From Sulfurimonas lithotrophica (lineage in GTDB: Bacteria; Campylobacterota; Campylobacteria; Campylobacterales; Sulfurimonadaceae): 64,000 nucleotides of DNA. The translations under genes and the position numbers were made by a program. The notes below the pieces were generated by a model. That model made no database searches, had not been told where the DNA came from, and saw nothing but the letters and a program-made list of their open reading frames with translations. Shown here one piece after another: positions 22,427 to 30,794 of this stretch. The DNA lies in the NCBI RefSeq assembly GCF_009258225.1, contig NZ_CP043617.1:620001-684000 (forward strand), read 5' to 3'. Positions within the stretch are counted from its first letter, which is position 1. Each line of letters opens with the position of its first letter.

Positions 22427-23893
22427 ATGGGACCAGAAACATTAGAAGCTTTACAGAAAGAAGCTATTGAAGAAGTTTTAGAGGTATATCCTGCTAAAGC
22501 TGCAAAAAACAGAGTAAAACACTTGGGTGTGGACAGCCCTGAGGGTGTAAAAGGTGCTTGTGACAAAACAAGAAGTAATAAACAAACCGTACCTGGTGTA
22601 ATGAGTCAACGTGGTTGTGCTTATGCAGGGAGTAAAGGGGTTGTTTGGGGACCGATCAAAGATATGATACACATCTCTCACGGACCGATAGGTTGTGGTC
22701 AGTATTCACGTGGTGGTCGTCGTAACTACTATATCGGTACTACAGGTGTAGATACGTTTGTAACTATGAACTTTACAACTGACTTTAGTGAAAAAGATAT
22801 TGTCTTTGGTGGAGATAAAAAACTCAAAAAAGCTCTTGAAGAGATTGATGAGTTATTTCCTTTAAACAACGGTATCTCTATCCAGTCGGAATGTCCAATC
22901 GGTCTTATCGGTGATGATATTCAAGCTGTTGCAAAGGTACATAAGAAAGAGAGTGAAAAACCGACTATCGCAGTTTCTTGTGAAGGTTTCCGTGGGGTAT
23001 CACAATCACTTGGTCACCACCTTGCAAATGATGCGATTCGTGATGAAGTTATGACTGATGCGTCTGCTAGAGATGAATTTAAATCTACTGATTATGACGT
23101 AGCTATCATCGGTGACTACAATATCGGTGGTGATGCATGGGCAACTAGAATTCTTTTAGAAGAAATCGGTTTAAGAGTTATCGCTCAATGGTCTGGTGAT
23201 GCTACTTATAAAGAGATGGCAATCGCTCCAAAAGCAAAACTTAACTTATTGCACTGTTACCGTTCAATGAACTACATCTCTCGTCATATGGAACAAGAGT
23301 TCAATATTCCTTGGATGGAGTATAACTTCTTTGGACCAAGTAAAACTACAGAGAGTCTAAGAAAAATTGCTGAGTTCTTTGGTAAAGAGATTCAGGATAA
23401 AGCTGAAGCTGTTATCGCTAAATATACTGCAATGACTGATGCTGTAATTGAAAAGTACAAACCTGTACTTGAAGGTAAAAAAGTAATGTTATATGTTGGT
23501 GGACTGCGCCCTCGTCACGTTATCGGTGCATACGAAGATTTAGGTATGGAGATTATCGGTACCGGTTATGAGTTCGCTCACGGTGATGACTATAAACGTA
23601 CTAAAGAAGACATTGAACGTTCAACTTTAATCTATGATGATGTTAATGAATATGAGCTTGAAAAATTCGTTCACAAACTAAAACCGGATTTAGTGGCAGC
23701 AGGTGTTAAAGAGAAATATGTATTCCAAAAAATGGGTCTGCCGTTTAGACAGATGCACTCATGGGATTACTCTGGACCGTACCACGGGTATGACGCATTT
23801 GCAGTATTTGCAAAAGATATGGATTTAGCTATGAATTCTCCGGTTTGGAATCATACTAAAGCACCATGGGAAAAAGAAGAGGTAGGAGCTTAA
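22427..23893 (+). CDS. nifD: Nitrogenase molybdenum-iron protein alpha chain
   Basis: A 488-residue NifD. P-cluster cysteines are in [27 protein letters not shown] and [13 protein letters not shown]. FeMo-co ligands are the Cys in [16 protein letters not shown] and the His in [14 protein letters not shown]. With NifK it forms the catalytic tetramer that reduces N2. The motifs are of the molybdenum type, and no delta-subunit gene of V- or Fe-only nitrogenases follows. The stop and the nifK start are two bases apart. Confidence 0.97.
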   Translation: MGPETLEALQKEAIEEVLEVYPAKAAKNRVKHLGVDSPEGVKGACDKTRSNKQTVPGVMSQRGCAYAGSKGVVWGPIKDMIHISHGPIGCGQYSRGGRRNYYIGTTGVDTFVTMNFTTDFSEKDIVFGGDKKLKKALEEIDELFPLNNGISIQSECPIGLIGDDIQAVAKVHKKESEKPTIAVSCEGFRGVSQSLGHHLANDAIRDEVMTDASARDEFKSTDYDVAIIGDYNIGGDAWATRILLEEIGLRVIAQWSGDATYKEMAIAPKAKLNLLHCYRSMNYISRHMEQEFNIPWMEYNFFGPSKTTESLRKIAEFFGKEIQDKAEAVIAKYTAMTDAVIEKYKPVLEGKKVMLYVGGLRPRHVIGAYEDLGMEIIGTGYEFAHGDDYKRTKEDIERSTLIYDDVNEYELEKFVHKLKPDLVAAGVKEKYVFQKMGLPFRQMHSWDYSGPYHGYDAFAVFAKDMDLAMNSPVWNHTKAPWEKEEVGA

Positions 23894-23894
23894 G

Positions 23895-25442
23895 ATGCAA
23901 GACGTAGAAAAAATTGTTAATGGTCAGAAACTATTCCTAAAAGAGGAGTACCAAACTTCATTAGCTAATAAAAAACAGTTTGAAAGTAGCATGGGTTCAG
24001 TTAATCCTGCTAAAGTTGAGGAAATTGGGGAGTGGACGAAATCATGGGATTATAGAGAAAAAAATCTTGCTCGTGAAGCTATTACGGTTAACCCTGCAAA
24101 AGCTTGTCAACCGCTTGGTGCGATTATGGCTGGTCTTGGTTTTGAGAACACTATGCCATATGTACACGGTTCTCACGGTTGTGTTGCATACTTTAGATCT
24201 TATTTTACAAGACACTTTAAAGAGCCGACTCCATGTGTATCTGACTCAATGAGTGAGTCTGCAGCGGTATTTGGTGGGTTAGCAAATATGAAAGACGGTT
24301 TACGTAACTGTAACGCTATGTATAAACCAGAGCACATTGCTGTTTCTACTACTTGTATGGCTGAGGTTATCGGTGATGACTTAAATGCATTCGTTCAAGG
24401 TGCTCGTGAAGAAGCTGAGGGTGAATTAGATAATTTACCTATCACTTACGCTCACACTCCATCATTCGTAGGTAGCCATATTACCGGTTATGACAACATG
24501 ATGAAAGCTATGCTTGAGCAACTTAACCCTTCTAAAGCTGACAAAGTTGTAGATGAAGGTCGTATCAACATTATCCCTGGTTTTGAGCCGTACCTAGGTT
24601 CTTTAGCTGAGGTTAAAGAGATCTGTGCCCAATTCAGTGACAAAATCGTAATGATAGGTGACCACGAAGCACAATGGAATACCGGTGCCGGTGAATACCA
24701 ACTATACGCTGGTGGTACTCCGATGGAAGTTGCTAAAACTGCTATCAATGCTGAGACTACAGTTTCACTGCAAAAATATTCTACAGTACAAACTGCTAAG
24801 ACTATTAAAAATAAATGGAAACAAGGATATGAGACTTGTAATCCAATCGGTTTAGCCGGTACTGATGAGTTCGTTATGAAATTAGCTGAATTAACAGGTA
24901 AAGAAGTTTCTGATAAACTAAAAACTGAGCGTGCTCAACTTGTAGATGCTATGCAAGATTCTTATCCGTATATGCACGGTAAAAAGTTTGCAATTTTCGG
25001 TGACCCTGATTTCTTACTTGGTCTTGTTTCATTTATCGTTGAAATGGGTGGAATACCTACTCACGTATTATGTCACAATGCTCCAAGAAAAGGTTGGGAA
25101 GCTGATATGCAAGCTATCCTTGATAAATCTCCATGGGCTAAAGATTGTCAAATCTGGGCTGGCAAAGATTTATGGCACTTAAGAAGTTTACTGTTCACTG
25201 AGCCTGTAGATTTTATGATCGGTAACGTATATGGTAAAGAGCTTTACCGTGATACCGGTACACCGTTAATTAGAATTGGTTTCCCTATCTTTGATAGACA
25301 CCACTTACATAGATATTCTATAAGTGGTTATAAAGGTGCGCTAAACCTTTTAACTTGGATTACTAATGGAATATTAGACCAGTTAGATGAAGAAACTAAA
25401 GATATCGGAGAGACTGATTACTTCTTCGATGCTGTTAGATAA
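23895..25442 (+). CDS. nifK: Nitrogenase molybdenum-iron protein beta chain
   Basis: A 515-residue NifK that holds the other half of the P-cluster. Its ligands are visible in NPAKACQPLGAIMAGLG, GSHGCVAYFRSYFTRH and STTCMAEVIGDDL. The N-terminal extension typical of group I NifK (about 65 residues before the first cysteine) is present. A perfect intrinsic terminator follows 33 bases after its stop, so the nifH operon ends here. nifE and nifN are not appended as they are in many bacteria. Confidence 0.97.
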   Translation: MQDVEKIVNGQKLFLKEEYQTSLANKKQFESSMGSVNPAKVEEIGEWTKSWDYREKNLAREAITVNPAKACQPLGAIMAGLGFENTMPYVHGSHGCVAYFRSYFTRHFKEPTPCVSDSMSESAAVFGGLANMKDGLRNCNAMYKPEHIAVSTTCMAEVIGDDLNAFVQGAREEAEGELDNLPITYAHTPSFVGSHITGYDNMMKAMLEQLNPSKADKVVDEGRINIIPGFEPYLGSLAEVKEICAQFSDKIVMIGDHEAQWNTGAGEYQLYAGGTPMEVAKTAINAETTVSLQKYSTVQTAKTIKNKWKQGYETCNPIGLAGTDEFVMKLAELTGKEVSDKLKTERAQLVDAMQDSYPYMHGKKFAIFGDPDFLLGLVSFIVEMGGIPTHVLCHNAPRKGWEADMQAILDKSPWAKDCQIWAGKDLWHLRSLLFTEPVDFMIGNVYGKELYRDTGTPLIRIGFPIFDRHHLHRYSISGYKGALNLLTWITNGILDQLDEETKDIGETDYFFDAVR

Positions 25443-25474
25443 TAGTTTCAAAATTTTCATTCATTCCCCTTGTT

Positions 25475-25507
25475 AAGCCGGAAGATGTTTCTTCCGGCTT
25501 TTTTTTT
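25475..25507 (+). terminator. Intrinsic terminator of the nifHDK operon
   Basis: AAGCCGGAAG (25475-25484) pairs perfectly with CTTCCGGCTT (25491-25500) across a 6-base loop and is followed by seven further T residues. Confidence 0.93.
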
Positions 25508-25524
25508 AAATTTTAACTAAAATC

Positions 25525-25641
25525 TTAATTTTTTGAATTCTTATCATTGTATTTTCCATCACCAAACTGATTTTTAGCTGCTACAAAAATAATTACTGGT
25601 ATAACAATAAACATAAAAATAAAAACTATCAAGCCATTCAT
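25525..25641 (-). CDS. Small membrane protein of 38 residues
   Basis: The ATG at 25641 has an AAGGAAA site eight bases ahead and opens a 38-residue frame. It has one long hydrophobic segment (MNGLIVFIFMFIVIPVIIF, about residues 1-20) followed by a polar, charged tail (GDGKYNDKNSKN). This is the form of a single-span inner-membrane microprotein. It follows a 26-residue frame by 11 bases. I do not recognise the family. It may be a tail-end gene of the Rhs locus or independent. Confidence 0.5.
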   Translation of the reverse strand: MNGLIVFIFMFIVIPVIIFVAAKNQFGDGKYNDKNSKN

Positions 25642-25652
25642 TTTAGTTTTCC

Positions 25653-25733
25653 TTAGTCTTGTAATGCATTTTGTCCCATAGAAACTCCTGTGTCAACATC
25701 AAGTAAAGTTGAACTATTAGCTTGCGTTTTCAT
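25653..25733 (-). CDS. Possible 26-residue peptide gene
   Basis: An ATG at 25733 opens a 26-residue frame ending at TAA 25653-25655, just ahead of the ribosome-binding site of the 38-residue gene. The product is polar and contains LLDVDTGVSMGQNALQD. No ribosome-binding site is visible, so translation is uncertain. Its abutting position suggests a two-gene unit or a leader peptide. Confidence 0.3.
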   Translation of the reverse strand: MKTQANSSTLLDVDTGVSMGQNALQD

Positions 25734-25790
25734 ATATAAAATTTAAGTTGGATTTGATATGGAATTTTACTTATATTTATTAATATACAC

Positions 25791-25818
25791 TCCACATCTA
25801 AAAATATGGAACGAGTGA
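25791..25818 (-). repeat. Cassette-boundary inverted repeat, degenerate copy
   Basis: TCCACATC, a short A-rich loop and TATGGAACGAGTGA parallel the element at 26711-26739, which reads TCCACCTC...GGTGGAACGAGTGA. It lies just past the end of the last immunity gene, at the outer end of the Rhs locus. Confidence 0.4.
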
Positions 25819-25832
25819 TAGAACTTTAAAGT

Positions 25833-26090
25833 TTATTTTAAATTTTCTTCATTTTTATTATTAGGTTTATGTTTAAAATTTAACTCTTCAATAATAATAT
25901 CAAATAAATTTTCTTTTTTATAAAGCCTGTATATAATTAAAATTAAAATTAAAAACCACATATTAAAAACAATATCAAAAAAAGTTATGTTTCTTGAAGA
26001 TTTTAATAAAATATATAAATCATTTAATTCTATTAACAATAACATCCATAATAAAATCATATCCATATTTTTTATTAAACTATTATGCAT
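25833..26090 (-). CDS. Candidate immunity protein for Rhs tip cassette 4
   Basis: An 85-residue protein with two hydrophobic segments (MDMILLWMLLLIELNDLYILL and FNMWFLILILIIYRLY) and a charged C-terminal tail rich in Lys, Asn and Glu. The ATG at 26090 lies one base after the stop of the upstream tip cassette, with GGAAAA ahead, and is preferred over in-frame starts inside that cassette. A small gene directly after an Rhs tip is normally its immunity gene. The family is not recognised. Confidence 0.6.
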   Translation of the reverse strand: MHNSLIKNMDMILLWMLLLIELNDLYILLKSSRNITFFDIVFNMWFLILILIIYRLYKKENLFDIIIEELNFKHKPNNKNEENLK

Positions 26091-26091
26091 C

Positions 26092-26679
26092 TTATTTTCC
26101 ATTAGTTTTTTGCATTTCATTTATCATACCGAAACCAGGACCTACAATTCCACCAGGAGGTCCTGCAACTCTCATACCTAGTCTAAACCCTTTATATGCA
26201 CCTTTTAACATTTTATATAGAGGACTATTTTTAAATTTATCCCAAGGTTTATTGTCTGGATCTCCAAAAGCACGTTTATTTATAGGATCATTTTCACAAT
26301 ATAATCCTAACGGATCCACAAAGTTAACAGGGTCATTAAGAACATACCCATAAAGGTTAGTATCACCACCGCTAAAGTCTATTGGGTCTTTTGTAGTCCA
26401 CTTAGCAGTAAATGGGTCATATTCTCTATAACCAAAGTGAACTAGGTTAGTATCTCTATCATGTAATCCACCTGCAAATCCAAACGGTACAGTGAAGTTT
26501 GGATTTGAATCATTTAGTATATTACCATAAGTATCGTATGTTATCTCTTTTACTACATTATGTTCTGCATCTACAACTACTCTTAGTGTTCTTGTTTGGT
26601 CGGTAACGCTGTTTATGTTTCCTTTTGCATCGTAAGTATAAATAAAAGGAGAAAATGGTTTTTGTGGTGGTTTACACAT
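26092..26679 (-). CDS. Displaced Rhs C-terminal tip, cassette 4
   Basis: A 195-residue protein. It begins MCKPPQKPFSPFIYTYDA after an AAGGAG site, then carries about 110 residues of Rhs core (TYDTYGNILND, FGFAGGLHDRDTNLVHFGYR, the [20 protein letters not shown] end). Its own tip follows (about 66 residues, LYCENDPINKRAFGD to KTNGK). The tip has a Gly-rich end but no toxin motif I recognise. Compared with the full Rhs protein, most YD repeats are missing and the start region is joined to a point far inside the core (RTLRVVVDAEHN). Confidence 0.75.
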   Translation of the reverse strand: MCKPPQKPFSPFIYTYDAKGNINSVTDQTRTLRVVVDAEHNVVKEITYDTYGNILNDSNPNFTVPFGFAGGLHDRDTNLVHFGYREYDPFTAKWTTKDPIDFSGGDTNLYGYVLNDPVNFVDPLGLYCENDPINKRAFGDPDNKPWDKFKNSPLYKMLKGAYKGFRLGMRVAGPPGGIVGPGFGMINEMQKTNGK

Positions 26680-26710
26680 TTTTATTTCTCCTTTTTAGTT
26701 TATGTATGCA

Positions 26711-26732
26711 TTCCACCTCTGGAGAGGTGGAA
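26711..26732. repeat. Perfect inverted repeat at a cassette boundary
   Basis: TTCCACCTCT (26711-26720) and AGAGGTGGAA (26723-26732) are exact complements separated by GG. It lies between the end of one immunity gene and the start of the next tip cassette. It could act as a terminator or as a recombination boundary. Degenerate relatives occur at 25791-25818 and 30285-30308. Confidence 0.6.
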
Positions 26733-26748
26733 CGAGTGAGACTCTTGA

Positions 26749-27096
26749 TTATTTTCTAGTTTCTTTATATTTATAAAAGACATACAATAAAGAAAATAAA
26801 CCAAATATTTCTATTAAGTAAAGTTCATATGGGTTTTTAGATATAAAATAAGCTTCATAAATTAAATATGAGTCACATGTAATAGCTATTAAAATCACAA
26901 TACTATATACTTTCTGATATATTGTTTTTGCAGAAATAATAATTAAATATAATATACTGATTAATAATATGACACTATATAAATTATACTCATAACTATT
27001 CAATTCACTAAACCAAATTAGACTTAATAACTGAATTAAAAATATAAAGAAAAAAATAATTCTTATTACAAATTCAGCTGTAGAAATCAACTGCAT
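26749..27096 (-). CDS. Candidate immunity protein for the phospholipase-like tip (cassette 3)
   Basis: A 115-residue membrane protein with four hydrophobic segments (about residues 8-30, 38-56, 65-80 and 95-110). The start chosen is the ATG at 27096, directly after the TAG of the tip gene and preceded by AAGGAAAA. Its position makes it the likely immunity partner of the phospholipase A2-like tip, perhaps blocking it at the membrane. The family is not recognised. Confidence 0.6.
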   Translation of the reverse strand: MQLISTAEFVIRIIFFFIFLIQLLSLIWFSELNSYEYNLYSVILLISILYLIIISAKTIYQKVYSIVILIAITCDSYLIYEAYFISKNPYELYLIEIFGLFSLLYVFYKYKETRK

Positions 27097-27097
27097 T

Positions 27098-27505
27098 CTA
27101 TTTTCCTTGAGCGTTATCATAGGCTTGCTTACCACCAAACATAACAGCCATACCGTAATATGGATTAGACATGAATAGATTTAAATCACATTCACGTTGA
27201 GATTTTGAACAATCAGAATAACATTCATCGTGTGCTTTACAAGCATCTGGAGAAATATCAGGAATCCAAGTAGCTGACTTACTTCCTTGTTCTCCACATA
27301 TACCACCAAACGGACCAAATCCATAACCTGGTGCACTACCTTTACCATCCCCACCCATAGCAGCAGGAACACCTTTACCATTTAGTCTAGGATCTTGATA
27401 TAGTCCTAACGGATCCACAAAGTTCACAGGGTCATTAAGAACATAGCCATAAAGGTTAGTATCACCACCGCTAAAGTCTATTGGGTCCTTAGTAGAGTAG
27501 TCCAT
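27098..27505 (-). pseudogene. Rhs tip fragment with phospholipase A2-like domain (cassette 3)
   Basis: The readable frame (135 residues) has only 32 residues of Rhs core before the tip. The tip carries [25 protein letters not shown] and the catalytic [12 protein letters not shown] motif of phospholipase A2-like toxin domains (His-Asp pair flanked by cysteines). No ribosome-binding site precedes the ATG at 27505. Just upstream the normal WTTKDP coding sequence is broken: four extra bases shift the frame, and a stop follows the remnant. It is therefore probably a silent tip, displaced but kept intact with its immunity gene. Confidence 0.7.
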
Positions 27506-27527
27506 TTAGGTGTGTACTTTCAAAATA

Positions 27528-27866
27528 TTATTCATTTTCATAAAAGTTTCCAGTAATTAAGTTTTGGATTTGCATTTTGTTTATTGTAATATTATCATCA
27601 AGATTTTTATAATATACATATATATTCACATTATTTTTATTGCCATTTACTAAATACATTAACATACTATAATCATTATGATATAAACTTTTTTTCCAAG
27701 TTAAATTAAAAACATCACCTACAATATTTTTAACTTTTTTATTTTGCAAAATATATTTTTCAACTATCTTACGTTCACTAGAAAAAAAGTTTTGATAAAA
27801 CTCATAACTTGATATTAAAATAAGAAAAAATATTATTATATAAAAAATTTTCATATGCTTGTTCAT
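27528..27866 (-). CDS. Candidate immunity protein for Rhs tip cassette 2
   Basis: A 112-residue protein with one N-terminal transmembrane segment (IFYIIIFFLILISSYEFY, about residues 7-24) and a polar C-terminal domain of about 85 residues that would lie outside the inner membrane. Its ATG overlaps the stop of the upstream tip (TAATG), which supports coupled production. The family is not recognised. Confidence 0.6.
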   Translation of the reverse strand: MNKHMKIFYIIIFFLILISSYEFYQNFFSSERKIVEKYILQNKKVKNIVGDVFNLTWKKSLYHNDYSMLMYLVNGNKNNVNIYVYYKNLDDNITINKMQIQNLITGNFYENE

Positions 27867-28780
27867 TAATAAAAACCTCCAACAACCCCTGCACTATATC
27901 CAATATTTAAGCCCCAACCACCCTGAGTATACGAAACTCCAGATTGATTTGAAATAAAATATTGTTGATTAGCAGTCATACCATATGTTCCGCTAACAGA
28001 TAATGAAGAACCACCAAAATTAGCATTAGCACTACACTGAAGCCCTAAGTATGTACCATCCCCAGAAAGCCCAAGTCCATTATCTATTGGATTAAAGGAT
28101 AAACCACCGCCTAAACCAATACCAAATCTATAATCCAAAAACCATCCATTAGTGCCATTACCAAAAGTGAGCCCACCACCTCTTCCAAAATAAACATCAA
28201 ATGATAGTGACCATAACCCCTCAGGATCAACAAAGTTAACAGGGTCATTTAACACATACCCATAAAGATTTGTATCACCACCACTAAAGTCTATAGGGTC
28301 TTTAGTAGTCCATTTAGCAGTGTATGGGTCATATTCTCTATAACCAAAGTGAACTAAGTTAGTGTTTCTATCATGTAGCCCACCTGCAAATCCAAACGGT
28401 ACTTTAAAGTTTGGATTTGTGTCTGAGAGTATATTACCATAAGTATCGTATGTTATCTCTTTTACTATGTTGTTGTTTGCATCTGTAACAAGTCTTAGAG
28501 TTCCTACTTGGTCATAGTGTAAGTAGTATGTTTGATTATCTTGTGTTAAAGATGTAGGTACACGCTCATCTGAGTAGTTGTATCTTTGTACTACATTATC
28601 ATCTGCATCTAGTACAGCTAACAGTGTAGTTAGATTCTCCCAAAAGTATTTTTCAACTATAACTCCATTTACCTCTTTAGCTATTCTCTGGTTTAACGGG
28701 TTTAGGTGGTACTTTATAGTTGTACCGTCTTCATCGTAAGTGTAGTTAAAAGAAGAAATATTTTTTGGTGGTTTACACAT
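27866..28780 (-). CDS. Displaced Rhs C-terminal tip, cassette 2
   Basis: A 304-residue protein that begins MCKPPKNISSFNYTYDEDG after an AAAAGGA site, continues with about 170 residues of Rhs core to [20 protein letters not shown], and ends in a unique tip of about 118 residues. The tip is very rich in Gly, Ser and aromatic residues with alternating patterns (FGRGGGLTFGNG, YRFGIGLGGGLSF), like a beta-sheet or barrel-forming domain. A pore-forming role is a guess. The start is spliced to the core at a repeated EDG motif, so one core segment is deleted. Confidence 0.75.
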   Translation of the reverse strand: MCKPPKNISSFNYTYDEDGTTIKYHLNPLNQRIAKEVNGVIVEKYFWENLTTLLAVLDADDNVVQRYNYSDERVPTSLTQDNQTYYLHYDQVGTLRLVTDANNNIVKEITYDTYGNILSDTNPNFKVPFGFAGGLHDRNTNLVHFGYREYDPYTAKWTTKDPIDFSGGDTNLYGYVLNDPVNFVDPEGLWSLSFDVYFGRGGGLTFGNGTNGWFLDYRFGIGLGGGLSFNPIDNGLGLSGDGTYLGLQCSANANFGGSSLSVSGTYGMTANQQYFISNQSGVSYTQGGWGLNIGYSAGVVGGFY

Positions 28781-28832
28781 TTATTTATCCTTTTAATTTG
28801 TATATATTCCAGATATTAAGAATAATGGTTAC

Positions 28833-29099
28833 TTATTGTAAACAATTTATAAAAAAACTTATAAAAACCAATCCACTAACTAGAGATACAGCAATTTGAT
28901 ATTTCACAATTATATCTCTAAACTGACTTTCAATTCCTTCGTAAACATAAAATCCAAAACTATACACACATATTAAAATTACTGAAAAATAAAAGAAACA
29001 TAAACTATTGTTAAATGTTTCATAGGATACAATGGAAATTATTGCCAAAATTGACAATGTCCAAGAGATATATTTATTATAAAAAATTTTTCTCATCAT
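28833..29099 (-). CDS. Candidate immunity protein for Rhs tip cassette 1
   Basis: An 88-residue membrane protein with three hydrophobic segments (ISWTLSILAIISIVSY, SLCFFYFSVILICVYSFGFYVY and IAVSLVSGLVFISFFI). The start chosen is the ATG at 29099, which overlaps the stop of the upstream tip as ATGA. An in-frame ATG right after it is equally possible. The family is not recognised. Confidence 0.6.
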   Translation of the reverse strand: MMRKIFYNKYISWTLSILAIISIVSYETFNNSLCFFYFSVILICVYSFGFYVYEGIESQFRDIIVKYQIAVSLVSGLVFISFFINCLQ

Positions 29100-30244
29100 A
29101 ATGGAGTCACCCATGAATAACATCCATCAATTCCGAATGAAGCACCAATTCCAAGACTAGATGCTGGTCCTCTAAAACCAGTTGAAAGACTTGCTCCAGA
29201 ACTACTACCACTTAATGAAGCTCCACCACCTGATGTAGCAAACGCAACATCACCTCCAACTCCTCCACTAAATCCACTAGATTGGCAATCGTCTTCTACA
29301 CCTGTACTAATTTCCAGTCCACCTCCTAAATATATACCCGGTCCTATCCTAGCACAAACTGTATGCACTTTATATAGTCTCCCATTAATTGTTTTTATAG
29401 CATAATGATAATGTGCACCTGCAATTAAAGCGTGTAATCCTGCTCCAAAACCACCAGAACCACTAACACCAACTTGTAACCCCTCAGGATCCACAAAGTT
29501 AACAGGATCATTAAGAACATAGCCATAAAGGTTAGTGTCGCCACCACTAAAGTCTATCGGGTCTTTTGTAGTCCATTTAGCCGCATATGGGTCATATTCA
29601 CGGTGACCAAAGTGTACTAAGTTTGTATCTCTGTCTGACAATCCACCTGCAAATCCAAACAGTACTTTAAAGTTTGTATTTGAATCATTTAGTATATTAC
29701 CATAAGTATCGTATGTTATCTCTTTTACTATGTTGTGGTTTGCATCTGTAACAAGTCTTAGTGTTCCTACTTGGTCATAGTGTAAGTAGTATGTTTGATT
29801 ATCATGTGTTAGGCTTGTAGGTACACGCTCATCTGAGTAGTTGTATCTTTGTACTACATTATCATCTGCATCTAGTATAGCTAACAATGTAGTTAGATTC
29901 TCCCATAGGTATTTTTCAACTATAACTCCGTTTACCTCTTTAGCTATTCTTTGGTTTAACGGGTTTAGGTGGTACTTTATAGTAGTACCGTCTTCAAGTG
30001 TAACACCCGTTAGAGTTCCATAAGTGTTGTAAGTGTATGTTGTAGTGCCTAAGCTATTTTGTTTACTTACTAGTTGACCGTCTTCATCGTAAGTATAAGT
30101 ATTATCTCCATATACTTCTGTTTGATCATCTAGTGTGTAGTAAGCCGATGTAGTTACACCGTTAACTGTTGCACTTACTCTGTTACCGTTTGCATCGTAA
30201 GTATAAATAAAAGGAGAAAACGGTTTTTGTGGTGGTTTACACAT
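29096..30244 (-). CDS. Displaced Rhs C-terminal tip, cassette 1
   Basis: A 382-residue protein that starts at the ATG at 30244 (MCKPPQKPFSPFIYTYDANG) with AAGGAG eight bases ahead. A GTG 45 bases upstream has no such site. It keeps about 240 residues of the Rhs core, nearly identical to the end of the full-length protein, up to [10 protein letters not shown]. The tip of about 130 residues is Gly/Ser-rich with scattered cysteines (HTVCARIGPGIYLGGG, SLSGSSSGASLSTG, IDGCYSW). The toxin activity is not recognised. It is the longest and least eroded cassette. Confidence 0.75.
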   Translation of the reverse strand: MCKPPQKPFSPFIYTYDANGNRVSATVNGVTTSAYYTLDDQTEVYGDNTYTYDEDGQLVSKQNSLGTTTYTYNTYGTLTGVTLEDGTTIKYHLNPLNQRIAKEVNGVIVEKYLWENLTTLLAILDADDNVVQRYNYSDERVPTSLTHDNQTYYLHYDQVGTLRLVTDANHNIVKEITYDTYGNILNDSNTNFKVLFGFAGGLSDRDTNLVHFGHREYDPYAAKWTTKDPIDFSGGDTNLYGYVLNDPVNFVDPEGLQVGVSGSGGFGAGLHALIAGAHYHYAIKTINGRLYKVHTVCARIGPGIYLGGGLEISTGVEDDCQSSGFSGGVGGDVAFATSGGGASLSGSSSGASLSTGFRGPASSLGIGASFGIDGCYSWVTPL

Positions 30245-30284
30245 TTTTGGTTTCTCCTTTTTATCTAGTTTGAATTTATTCATT

Positions 30285-30308
30285 TCCACTTGTACAGAGT
30301 AAAGTGGA
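30285..30308. repeat. Inverted repeat at the first cassette boundary
   Basis: TCCACTT (30285-30291) and AAGTGGA (30302-30308) are exact complements. It sits between the immunity gene of the full-length Rhs protein and tip cassette 1. The remaining bases up to 30404 hold no gene that I can see. Confidence 0.45.
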
Positions 30309-30404
30309 TTTTCAACCTCAGGGGGTGTAATTAAAAATAAGTAATGTTACTGTGTTAAATATTATGATTTGTATTTTAATACCTATATAAAATGAATGGT
30401 GATA

Positions 30405-30794
30405 TTAAGTATTTTTGAAAAATATAAACTTTAAAAACAAATATATAAGTGGAACTATGATAACTAAACTAAACACATTTAAATTTCCACTAAACAACTC
30501 ATTATATACAGCCATTGTAATAATGCATAGAGCTACTATATTAAATACTATACCAACTTTCTGAAAAGTATCATATTCAATATTAGCACCTTGTTCAATA
30601 AGTTGTTTATAATACATCCAGTCTGAAAATAAACCATATAACAAAGTAAAAATAAGTATTGCAACACCTAAAGCTTGTATAGCTGTCCCTACGTTACCTT
30701 CTGGATCAGGAAGAAATTGCATAGAGATAAAATAAGCTACACCTACTGAATAAGTCATTAATATACGAACTCTTTTTATTTTGTCTATTGACAA
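30405..30794 (-). CDS. Candidate immunity protein of the full-length Rhs toxin
   Basis: A protein of about 129 residues with four transmembrane segments (VGVAYFISMQFL, AIQALGVAILIFTLLYGLF, VGIVFNIVALCIITMAVY and LVIIVPLIYLFLKFIFF). The start is a TTG at 30794, inside the end of the Rhs gene, with AAGGAAG six bases ahead; a TTG at 30812 has no such site. The overlap with the Rhs stop is the normal arrangement for an immunity gene. Confidence 0.65.
   Translation of the reverse strand: MSIDKIKRVRILMTYSVGVAYFISMQFLPDPEGNVGTAIQALGVAILIFTLLYGLFSDWMYYKQLIEQGANIEYDTFQKVGIVFNIVALCIITMAVYNELFSGNLNVFSLVIIVPLIYLFLKFIFFKNT

Noticed and set aside
25475-25733. CRISPR or tRNA in the gap after nifK
   Set aside because: No regularly spaced repeats and no tRNA-like fold were seen. 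The gap holds a terminator and two small frames.
26711-26739. Integron attC site
   Set aside because: The inverted repeat lacks the R/L box structure of attC, and no integrase is present.
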